NCBI GenBank assembly: GCA_963755825.1
Contig: CAVWLA010000001.1
Coordinates: forward strand, 2,790,001 to 2,854,000
From: DATBQN01 sp963755825
GTDB lineage: Bacteria > Acidobacteriota > Thermoanaerobaculia > Multivoradales > UBA5704
Reading direction: 5' to 3'
Length of the DNA: 64,000 bases
The notes under the pieces were generated by a model that was not told where the DNA came from, made no database searches, and worked only from the letters and a program-made list of their open reading frames with translations. Positions 25,696 through 32,965 of the stretch are shown piece after piece (the stretch's first letter is position 1; each line of letters opens with the position of its first letter). Made by a program: the position numbers and the translations under genes.

Positions 25696-26373
25696 ATGTC
25701 CGATCCTCTTCAGGTTCCCTACTTCCCGGCTGAGTTCGCTGAGAATCCCGAGCCCCGCTGCCCGTGCCTTCTCCTGCTCGACACGTCGGCGTCGATGGGC
25801 GGCCAGCCCATCCAGGAGCTTAACCAGGGGCTGGTCACATTCAAGGACGAGCTCGTGGCAGACGAGCTGGCTGCCAAGCGCGTCGAGCCGGCGATCTGGA
25901 CCTTCGGTCCCGTCTGCAAGGTGACCGACTTCGGCCTCGCTGGCCAGTTCGAGCCACCCCAGCTCCGGGCCGGCGGCGACACGCCGATGGGAGCAGCGAT
26001 CCTGGCCTGCATCGCCCATCTGCAGGAGCGCAAGCAGACCTACCGGCAAAATGGAGTCAGCTATTTCCGACCCTGGATCTTTCTCATCACCGATGGTAGC
26101 CCAACCGACGATTGGACGCGTGCCGCTGCCGAGGTCCGTGCAGGCGAGGAGAAGAAGTCATTCCTGTTCTTCGCCGTGGGGGTCGCCGGGGCGAATATGG
26201 AGATCCTCTCGAAGATCGCCACCCGCGAGCCTCTCCAGCTGCAGGGCCTGCGTTTCCGCGATCTCTTCTCATGGTTGTCGAGCTCGCTCAGCTCGATCTC
26301 GCGCTCCACCCCGGGTGACGCCGTGCCTCTCGCCAACCCGGCCGCTCCCGGCGGCTGGGGCACTACGGGCTGA
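25696..26373 (+). CDS. TerY/YegL-like von Willebrand A domain protein
   Basis: 225 residues, a single cytoplasmic vWA domain with an intact MIDAS (LLLLDTSASMGGQPIQELNQ; later GGDTPMGAAI and LITDGSPTDDW). There is no signal peptide, unlike the VWFA family further along the window. Its arrangement before PP2C and kinase genes is the TerY-P triad (E. coli yegL-yegK-yegI order of parts). In that known group vWA, phosphatase and kinase are thought to act together in stress or conflict responses; the mechanism is not established. The phosphatase begins 7 bp later. Confidence 0.9.
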   Translation: MSDPLQVPYFPAEFAENPEPRCPCLLLLDTSASMGGQPIQELNQGLVTFKDELVADELAAKRVEPAIWTFGPVCKVTDFGLAGQFEPPQLRAGGDTPMGAAILACIAHLQERKQTYRQNGVSYFRPWIFLITDGSPTDDWTRAAAEVRAGEEKKSFLFFAVGVAGANMEILSKIATREPLQLQGLRFRDLFSWLSSSLSSISRSTPGDAVPLANPAAPGGWGTTG

Positions 26374-26379
26374 CCGGCG

Positions 26380-27159
26380 GTGTGGCGCATCATCGGCGTC
26401 TCGAGCCGCGGCACCTCGCATCTCCGCGCCAACCTGCCTTGCCAGGACGCCTGTGCCTACGAGGTGATCAGCGGAACCGACGGCGAGCCCGTGTTGGTCG
26501 CCGCCGTCGCCGACGGGGCGGGCAGCGCCTGCCGTGCGGAGCTCGCCAGCCGGATCGCGTGCCGGCGCGCGGTCGACGAGGTGTCATCTCTCCTCCGCGA
26601 CGCCGGCTCTCTCAGGGAGCTCGATCGCCAGGCCTGCGGCGACTGTCTCGCGGCGGTCCGTGGCGAGCTTGCCACGATCGCTGAGGAAGAGGGTCTCGGG
26701 CTACGCGAGTACGCCTCGACTCTATTGGTCGCGGTGGCAGGTGCCGAGCGAGCGGTGTTCTTCCAGATCGGCGACGGAGCGATCGTGATCCGGGACGAAG
26801 ACGGGTACCGCTGTGTCTTCTGGCCTGCCAAGGGTGAGTACGCGAACACCACCTACTTCGCGACCGACCTGAATGCTCAGGACTACCTTCAGTGGGACGA
26901 GCTGCCTCGCCCGGTCGACGAGATCGCTCTCTTCTCCGACGGGCTCGAACGTTTAGCTCTTCGGGTCGCCGAGCGGGCGGTTCACGAACCCTTCTTCCGC
27001 TCCAAGATGGCGATACTCGCGGCGACTCCCGAAAGCTCCGTGGACCTGCTGAGCGAACGTCTGCGGGAGCTCCTTGACTCGCCCGAGGTGGCGGCAAGGA
27101 CCGACGATGACAAGACCCTCGTCCTCGCCTCGCGCTGCCGCGAACGCGGCGAGAGGTGA
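26380..27159 (+). CDS. PP2C-type Ser/Thr phosphatase (PphC/YegK-like)
   Basis: 259 residues from GTG 26380. PP2C metal-site motifs appear in order: CQDAC (family version of the first motif), VAAVADGAGSA, FFQIGDGAIVI, ALFSDGLERLAL, and the final DDDKTLVL. It probably removes phosphates placed by the adjacent kinase. Its stop overlaps the kinase start by four bases (GTGA at 27156-27159), so the two are translationally coupled at a likely fixed ratio. Confidence 0.92.
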   Translation: MWRIIGVSSRGTSHLRANLPCQDACAYEVISGTDGEPVLVAAVADGAGSACRAELASRIACRRAVDEVSSLLRDAGSLRELDRQACGDCLAAVRGELATIAEEEGLGLREYASTLLVAVAGAERAVFFQIGDGAIVIRDEDGYRCVFWPAKGEYANTTYFATDLNAQDYLQWDELPRPVDEIALFSDGLERLALRVAERAVHEPFFRSKMAILAATPESSVDLLSERLRELLDSPEVAARTDDDKTLVLASRCRERGER

Positions 27160-29102
27160 CCCCGCGCGTCCTTTATGACGCGTCGGGCGTCGCCCTTGCG
27201 CTGGGCCGCGAGCTAGGGCGCGGCGGGGAGGGGAGCGTCTTCGAGCTCGCGGCAGAGGACCGGCGACTCGTCAAGCTCTATCACCGTCCGATCGACGCTG
27301 AGCGCACGTCGAAGATCCTCGCGATGGTCGGTCTGCAGGCGCCGGAGCTTCTCAGTGTTGCGGCCTGGCCTGTCGGAGCGGTGAGCGCTGCCCCGGGCGG
27401 GTCAGTCGTCGGTTTCCTCATGCCGCGCGGTAAAGGCAAAGCGATTCACTCGTTGTATGGACCAAAAAGCCGGCTCCAGGAGTTTCCCGGCGCCACCTGG
27501 CCCTTCCTCATCCAGACGGCGGCGAACCTCGCCCGTGCGTTCGCCTTCGTCCAAGCCCATGGCTGCGTCGTGGGAGACGTTAACCAAGGGAACTGCCTGG
27601 TATCGCCACGCGCTACGGTCACGCTCATCGACTGCGACAGCTTCCAAGTTCATACCGGGGCGCGGCGATTCCCCTGCACCGTCGGCACGCCGCTCTATAC
27701 GCCACCGGAGCTCGTCGGTCGCTCTCTCGCGGCGGTGGAACGGACGGTCGAGCACGACCGCTTCGGTCTTGCCGTCCTCATCTTCCAGCTCCTCTTCCTG
27801 GGGCGCCACCTGTTCGCCGGCCGCTATTTCGATCCGCGCCAGGAGATGCCCATCGAGCGGGCCATCGAGGAGCGCCGCTTCGCTTACGGCGCGGGCTCTC
27901 GCGGACGGCGGATGGAACCGCCACCCTTCGTGCCTTCCCTCGAGATGGTCGGAGCCGAGATCGCGGCCCTCTTCGAGCGCGCCTTCGCCGCGCCAGTTGG
28001 CCAGGAGCGAACGCGCCCGGCCGACCGAGAGTGGATCTCGGCTCTCGAATCTCTCCGGCGTGAGCTCACGGCCTGCGCCACCAATCCGGCTCACTGGTAT
28101 CCCCGTTCCGCGGCGAGCTGTCCATGGTGCGCGATCGAGGCCAACACGGGCGTCCTCCTGTTCATTCTGACCGGCGGCGCGCCGGCCAGCGCAGGCTTCG
28201 ATCTCGAGGGGCTATGGCGGCGACTGGCCGCCGCAGCGCCTTCCGCGCCGCTGCCGGCGCCCGCGCCGGCCCCCGCCAGCGCGAGCCCGCAGGCTCTCCA
28301 GGTCTGTGAACAGGACCGGCGAGAGCTGGTGCGCGGCAGCGTCGCAGTCTTCGCCTGCCTCTTGACGGGAGTTCCCTTGGCAGCGGCGGGGCGAGGGGGA
28401 TGCGACCTGGCCCTTCTCCTCGTCGCCGCGGCGTTTTGTGTGATCGTGGTCCTCCTCATCCGGCGCTCCCGGCGGCGTGCGCCCATCCGGCGAGGGGCGC
28501 GCGAGGCCGGCGAGCGCCTCGCGGCGCTCTCGCCACCGGGTGGAGAGGCAGGCGAGATAGCCCTTCGCGCCAAGCGAGAGGATCTCGAGCGCATGCGGGC
28601 GGCCTACCTGGCGCTCCCCAGGCTGCGGAAGGAGAGGATCGATGCGCTGCGCGCCGACGTACGAAAGCTCCAGCTCCAGCAACATCTCGATCGACAGCGG
28701 ATCGCGGCGGCGAAGATCAAGGGCATCGGCCCCGGGCGCAGCACCACCCTGGCATCCTACGGCGTCGAGACGGCCTGGGACGTCACAGCCCAAGCTCTCT
28801 CCCAGGTGCACGGCTTCGGCCCCAAGATCTCCCAAACGCTCCTCGCCTGGCGCGCGGAGCTCGAGCGGGGCTTTGTCTTCGATCCCACCGTGGGCATCCC
28901 CCCGCTCCAGATCGCCGCGCTCGATCTGGAGCTGACACAGCGGCGCGCCCGGCTGGAGAGCGGCCTCTCGACAGGCGTCGTCGAGTGGGAGCAGCGGGCA
29001 CGAGCGATCGCACGCGCGCGAGAAGAGCGGGCAGCACGGGTCGCGCGGCTGACCCGTGAGCTCGCCCAGGCGCAAGCCGACCTGCGCGCGCTCTCTGGCT
29101 AG
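27156..29102 (+). CDS. Membrane protein kinase with Zn-ribbon and helix-hairpin-helix (YegI-like)
   Basis: 648 residues from GTG 27156. Kinase domain at about 15-300: glycine loop GRGGEGSVFEL, lysine in RLVKLYHRP, catalytic loop VVGDVNQGNCL (in place of HRD..N), metal loop LIDCDSFQV (in place of DFG), and GTPLYTPPEL. A CPWC knuckle follows near residue 325. Two hydrophobic helices at about 400-440 form a membrane hairpin. A helix-hairpin-helix unit (IKGIGPGRSTTL, VHGFGPKISQTL) lies near 520-570 between coiled-coil segments. This layout matches the TerY-P triad kinase. HhH suggests nucleic-acid contact from a membrane-bound protein. Confidence 0.9.
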   Translation: MTPRVLYDASGVALALGRELGRGGEGSVFELAAEDRRLVKLYHRPIDAERTSKILAMVGLQAPELLSVAAWPVGAVSAAPGGSVVGFLMPRGKGKAIHSLYGPKSRLQEFPGATWPFLIQTAANLARAFAFVQAHGCVVGDVNQGNCLVSPRATVTLIDCDSFQVHTGARRFPCTVGTPLYTPPELVGRSLAAVERTVEHDRFGLAVLIFQLLFLGRHLFAGRYFDPRQEMPIERAIEERRFAYGAGSRGRRMEPPPFVPSLEMVGAEIAALFERAFAAPVGQERTRPADREWISALESLRRELTACATNPAHWYPRSAASCPWCAIEANTGVLLFILTGGAPASAGFDLEGLWRRLAAAAPSAPLPAPAPAPASASPQALQVCEQDRRELVRGSVAVFACLLTGVPLAAAGRGGCDLALLLVAAAFCVIVVLLIRRSRRRAPIRRGAREAGERLAALSPPGGEAGEIALRAKREDLERMRAAYLALPRLRKERIDALRADVRKLQLQQHLDRQRIAAAKIKGIGPGRSTTLASYGVETAWDVTAQALSQVHGFGPKISQTLLAWRAELERGFVFDPTVGIPPLQIAALDLELTQRRARLESGLSTGVVEWEQRARAIARAREERAARVARLTRELAQAQADLRALSG

Positions 29103-29142
29103 CGCGCCTCGGGCGGTGCTCGTCCGCGGATCCGTCGCGCGG

Positions 29143-29237
29143 CGATCACCGGGAAGGCAGTAGAAACCACCGAAACTCCTCGCCCGGCGACTGGGCGGCC
29201 AGTTTCGTTCGCCGCAACGGCTCGCCCGCTCGCCGGG
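29143..29237. repeat. Diverged copy of the leader repeat (1-2 units of the 42-bp array)
   Basis: The block starting CGATCACCGGGAAGGCAGTA matches the sequence at 23827 before the tandem array. One full 42-bp unit (29167-29208) and part of another follow. It marks the upstream end of the second copy of the duplicated leader-plus-glycosyltransferase segment. Confidence 0.75.
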
Positions 29238-29397
29238 AGAGGTGTAGAGCTCGGCGCGACCCCTCGGCCGGACTCCCGGCGCGCTCGGCCGGATGCCCGG
29301 CGCCCCAACTGGGGAACCCGCCGGGCGCCGCCCACGGGCCCGCGGCCCGGACAGCGAACGACGAAGCTGGGCTATCTTCCTCCGCACCCCTCCCCCC

Positions 29398-30651
29398 ATG
29401 GCCCGCATCGTCCTCTCCACCTTCGGCTCGCTCGGCGACCTCCATCCCTATCTCGCCATCGCGCTCGGCCTGCGCGACCGCGGCCACCGGGTGGCTCTCG
29501 CGAGCGGTGGGGTCTACCGCGAGAAGATCGCGGCCGAGGGGATCGACTTCTTCCCCCTGCGTCCCGACGTGTCGCCCGACGACCGCGAGCTCATCGCCTC
29601 CGCGATGGATCTGAAGAAGGGGCCGGAGCGCATCCTCCGCGACATCATGTTCCCGGCGATCCGCGAGAGCGCCGAGGATCTCCTCGCGGCCGCCCGCGGC
29701 GCCGACCTCCTCGTCACCCATCCGCTGACCTTCGCCGGGCCGCCGATCGCCGAGCTCCTCGGCATCCGCTGGGCCTCGGCGGTGCTGGCGCCGATCGGCT
29801 TCTTCTCCGCCCACGACCCGTCCGTCCTGCCCCCCTACCCGCGCCTCGCGCACTTGCGGCGCCTCGGCCCGCGGGTGAACGGCTGGATCCTGAACTATGG
29901 CCGCCGCGCGACGCTGCCGTGGACCGCGCCGGTCGCGCGGCTCCGTGCCGACCTCGGCCTGCCGCCCGGCGCCCATCCGGTCTTCGAGGGCCAGTTCTCA
30001 CCGCATCTGGTGCTCGCCCTCTTCTCCCCGCTCCTCGCCGCGCCGCAGACGGACTGGCCGCCGAAGACCGTGATGACCGGCTTCGCGCGCTACGATCGCC
30101 ACGAGGGGCAGGTCGAGCTGGCGCCCGAGCTCGAGCGCTTCCTCGCCGCCGGCGAGCCGCCGCTCGTCTTCACCCTGGGCTCGGCGGCGGTGCTCAACCC
30201 CGGCAGCTTCTTCACCGAGAGCGCCGCCGCCGCTCTCCGCCTCGGCTGCCGCGCGGTCCTCGTCGGCCCCGAGCCCGGCGACCTCGCCGCCGGTCTGCCG
30301 GCCTCGCTCCTCGCCGTCCGCTATGCCCCCTACTCCCGCCTCTTCCACCGCGCCGCGGCGGTCGTCCACCAGGGCGGCATCGGCACCGTCGGCCAGGCGC
30401 TCGCCGCCGGCCGGCCGATGCTTGTCGTTCCCTTCAGCCACGACCAGCCCGACAACGCCGCCCGCCTCGTCCGCCTCGGCGTCGCCCGCACCCTCGCCCG
30501 CGCCCGCTACACCGCCCCCCGCGCCGCCGCCCACCTCGACCGCCTGCTCGCCGACCGGCGCTACGCCGAGCGCGCCGCGGCAGCCGGCGAGCAGGTCCGC
30601 CGCGAGGACGGCGTTGCGGCGGCCTGCGCGGAGATCGAGGGGCTGCTGTAG
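29398..30651 (+). CDS. Glycosyltransferase, MGT/UGT-like GT-B fold (intact copy)
   Basis: 417 residues starting MARIVLSTFGSLGDLHPYLA, the acceptor-side Rossmann signature of GT28/GT1 enzymes. The donor half contains PLVFTLGSAAV, VRYAPYSRLF, VVHQGGIGTVGQALAAGRPM and PFSHDQPDNAARL, the UGT/MGT nucleotide-sugar signature. Such enzymes glycosylate lipids, sterols or secondary metabolites; the acceptor is unknown. It is the complete version of the pseudogene at 24515 and stands downstream of the kinase gene with its own 295-bp leader. Confidence 0.88.
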   Translation: MARIVLSTFGSLGDLHPYLAIALGLRDRGHRVALASGGVYREKIAAEGIDFFPLRPDVSPDDRELIASAMDLKKGPERILRDIMFPAIRESAEDLLAAARGADLLVTHPLTFAGPPIAELLGIRWASAVLAPIGFFSAHDPSVLPPYPRLAHLRRLGPRVNGWILNYGRRATLPWTAPVARLRADLGLPPGAHPVFEGQFSPHLVLALFSPLLAAPQTDWPPKTVMTGFARYDRHEGQVELAPELERFLAAGEPPLVFTLGSAAVLNPGSFFTESAAAALRLGCRAVLVGPEPGDLAAGLPASLLAVRYAPYSRLFHRAAAVVHQGGIGTVGQALAAGRPMLVVPFSHDQPDNAARLVRLGVARTLARARYTAPRAAAHLDRLLADRRYAERAAAAGEQVRREDGVAAACAEIEGLL

Positions 30652-30729
30652 ACAGGGGCGCGCGACCACCTACCGCGCGGCCCGGATCAGGCCGCGCTGG
30701 CGCTCCAGGAAGCCTTCGCCAAGTTGTCC

Positions 30730-31134
30730 ATGATCGAGCGGCAGAAAGCGAGCCGAGCCGCCAAAGATCCCCTCAGCCAGGTGAAACATGTGATCGCTGC
30801 GACGGCGGACTTGCGCTCGCCCTCGGGGCGATTGTCAGCCAAGAGGATTGCCGGAGCGTTCGGCGTGTCGACCGCGGAGCTCGCCGGCCTGCTGGGCCGC
30901 AAGCGGCAGACGGTCGCGAAGACCGACGATGCGAAGTCGCTGCAGGCGGATCTGCGCCCCTTCGAGCGCGTCGCCCAGCTGCGATCGGTGTTGCCTGGGG
31001 CCGACTTCCGGCGCTGGCTCAACTTCGCCAACGAGCAGCTCGATCGACTGACGCCCCTCGACGCGATCCGCCAGGGACACGCGGCGGCCGTCGCCGATCT
31101 CGCCGAGAACATGCTCGTCGGCAACCCGACTTGA
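30730..31134 (+). CDS. Xre/MbcA/ParS-type antitoxin
   Basis: About 134 residues from ATG 30730 (a TTG at 30724 is also possible). A central HTH-like segment (SAKRIAGAFGVSTAELAGLL) is followed by the DUF2384 toxin-binding domain: FRRWLNFANEQLDRLTPLDA and an IRQG turn. In known Xre-RES pairs this protein neutralises the toxin and represses the operon. It overlaps the toxin start by four bases. Confidence 0.9.
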   Translation: MIERQKASRAAKDPLSQVKHVIAATADLRSPSGRLSAKRIAGAFGVSTAELAGLLGRKRQTVAKTDDAKSLQADLRPFERVAQLRSVLPGADFRRWLNFANEQLDRLTPLDAIRQGHAAAVADLAENMLVGNPT

Positions 31135-31706
31135 AGAAGAGATCCGCCCTCCGTGGCGCGTTAACCCTCGCGCGGCTGCCGACACGTAGCATGGCCGCTC
31201 TCCTCGTGCGCTGCGTGCCACAGCTCGATTTCGACGCCGGGAGGCCGCCGAGCTATCTCTTCAGCTCGGGAGCACGCAATCGATGCAACCCCAAGGGCGT
31301 CGCCTGCCTGTACTTTTCCGAAGGGGAAGGGACGGCCGCGGAAGAATATGGAGCGCAATGGCAAGGGACGCCAGCCGAGAATCAACCCAAGCTGGTCTTC
31401 ACGGCCCGCGTCACATTGCGACAGGTGGTGGATCTGAGCGATTCGCAAACCCGCAAAATCCTCCGGCTCACCGACAAGGATCTGTTCGGTAGCTGGTTGC
31501 TGGATCGGCGCCTGACACGGTTAGAGAAAGTCGGAAGGGCGATCGCCGGCCAACACGCCATCACTGCCATCCGCTACCCATCGGCCGCGGCGCACAAGCT
31601 CGGTCGGAAGGGGTGGAACGTTGCCATCTTCCGCGCCGCCTTTGCGATTCCAGACCGGGTCGAGATCCTCGGCAAATCGAACGGTCCGCTGGAAACGCTT
31701 CCCTGA
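31131..31706 (+). CDS. RES-domain toxin
   Basis: 191 residues, apparently from TTG 31131 overlapping the antitoxin stop (TTGA). An ATG at 31191 (MAALLVRC) is the alternative. RES features are visible: an arginine early in the domain (LLVRCVP), NRCNPKGVACLYFSEGEGTA and a conserved Glu/Tyr (EEYGAQW), then a C-terminal region with NVAIF. Known RES toxins degrade cellular NAD+. The pair sits directly after the duplicated glycosyltransferase segment, a usual place for accessory toxin-antitoxin genes. Confidence 0.88.
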   Translation: MKKRSALRGALTLARLPTRSMAALLVRCVPQLDFDAGRPPSYLFSSGARNRCNPKGVACLYFSEGEGTAAEEYGAQWQGTPAENQPKLVFTARVTLRQVVDLSDSQTRKILRLTDKDLFGSWLLDRRLTRLEKVGRAIAGQHAITAIRYPSAAAHKLGRKGWNVAIFRAAFAIPDRVEILGKSNGPLETLP

Positions 31707-31738
31707 CCGGAAGCGAGGGGAGATCGAAGCGCCCCGCC

Positions 31739-32965
31739 TCACCCCATCGGCCCGGCCACGGCGCAGAGCCAGCCTTTCAGGTACTCGCCCTGCGGGTGGC
31801 GGATGGAGACCGGGTGGTCGGCGGCGGCGGCGAGGGGCTGGAGGAGGGCGACGCGGACGTTGGCTTCGACGGCGGCGGCGAAGAGGATCTGGCGGAAGAG
31901 CTTGACGTCCATGGCGCCGCTGCAGCTGAAGGTGAGCAGGAAGCCGCCCGGCGCGACGCGGCCGAGGGCGAGGCGGTTGAGATCCTTGTAGGCGCGCGCC
32001 GCGGCCTGCAGGTCGTCGCGCTGGCGGACCAGCGGCGGCGGATCGCAGATCACCAGGTCGAAGGCATCGCGGCGCTCGCGGAGGTCTTCGAAGACGTTGG
32101 CCTTCACCCACTCGGCGCGCTCCGCCGGCTGGCCGTTCGCCGCGTACTGGCGGCGGCCGATCTCCGCCAGGCGCGGCGCCGACTCGACGTGTACCAGCCG
32201 GCTGGCGCCGCCGCGCGCCGCGTAGACGCCGAAAGCGCCGGAGTGGGCGAAGAGGTCGAGGACGCTGCGGCCGCCGGCCAGCCGCTCGACGAGGCGCCGG
32301 CTGTCGCGCTGGTCGAGGTAGAAGCCGGTCTTCTGGCCGGCGGCGAGCTCGGCGGTGAAGGTGAGGCCGGACTCCTGGAAGACCGCCTCCGCCGGCGGCT
32401 CGCCGAGGATCTCCGGGAAGATCGTGCGGTCCTCCTGCGACAGCCCCTCGGCACGCCGCGCCGGCGCCCGGTTGGACTCCCGGATGGGGAGCGCCGGAAA
32501 CGCCGCGGCGAGCGCCGCGTACGCCTCGCCGGCCAGGCCAGCGAGGCCCGCCGCGGTGATCTGGCTGACCAGGACGCCGCCGTAGCGGTCGACCGTCCAG
32601 CCGGGCAGGCCGTCGCCCTCGGCGTTGACCAGCCGGTAGCCGGTGGTCTCCGCCGGCAGCACGGCGCGGCGCAGCGCCGCGGCCTCGGCCAGGCGCGCGG
32701 CGAAAAAGGCGCGGTCGATGGCGGTGCCGGCGGCGGCGAGCAGCCGGACGCGGATCTGCGAGCGCGGGTTCCACAGGCCGACGCCGAGCGGCCGGCCGGC
32801 GGCGTCTTCGACATGGGCGAGCGGCGCGTCGCCGGGGCCGTCGGTGGACTCGATCGCCCCCGAGAAGAGCCAGGGGTGGCCCTCGTGCACCGACTTTTCG
32901 CGTCCGCGGCGGAGGCGCACCCGGATCGACGCGGGGCTCGCCGGCGTCTCCACGGGAGCGCTCAA
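31739..32965 (-). CDS. rlmI: 23S rRNA m5C methyltransferase RlmI-like
   Basis: 408 residues: N-terminal PUA domain (IRVRLRRGREKSVHEGHPWL), a linker RNA-binding region, and a SAM-dependent methyltransferase with VLDLFAHSGAFGVYAA, ICDPPPL and TFSCSGAMD, the last carrying the catalytic cysteine. Known RlmI methylates C1962 of 23S rRNA. Its ATG overlaps the stop of the upstream VWFA gene (ATGA, 32962-32965), placing it at the end of the VWFA operon, although its function looks unrelated. Confidence 0.93.
   Translation of the reverse strand: MSAPVETPASPASIRVRLRRGREKSVHEGHPWLFSGAIESTDGPGDAPLAHVEDAAGRPLGVGLWNPRSQIRVRLLAAAGTAIDRAFFAARLAEAAALRRAVLPAETTGYRLVNAEGDGLPGWTVDRYGGVLVSQITAAGLAGLAGEAYAALAAAFPALPIRESNRAPARRAEGLSQEDRTIFPEILGEPPAEAVFQESGLTFTAELAAGQKTGFYLDQRDSRRLVERLAGGRSVLDLFAHSGAFGVYAARGGASRLVHVESAPRLAEIGRRQYAANGQPAERAEWVKANVFEDLRERRDAFDLVICDPPPLVRQRDDLQAAARAYKDLNRLALGRVAPGGFLLTFSCSGAMDVKLFRQILFAAAVEANVRVALLQPLAAAADHPVSIRHPQGEYLKGWLCAVAGPMG

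Noticed and set aside
24283..26373. A 696-residue protein covering the pseudogene and the vWA domain
   Set aside because: It strings together the pseudogene read out of frame, spacer and vWA gene. The vWA gene has its own ATG at 25696 and no domain spans the join.
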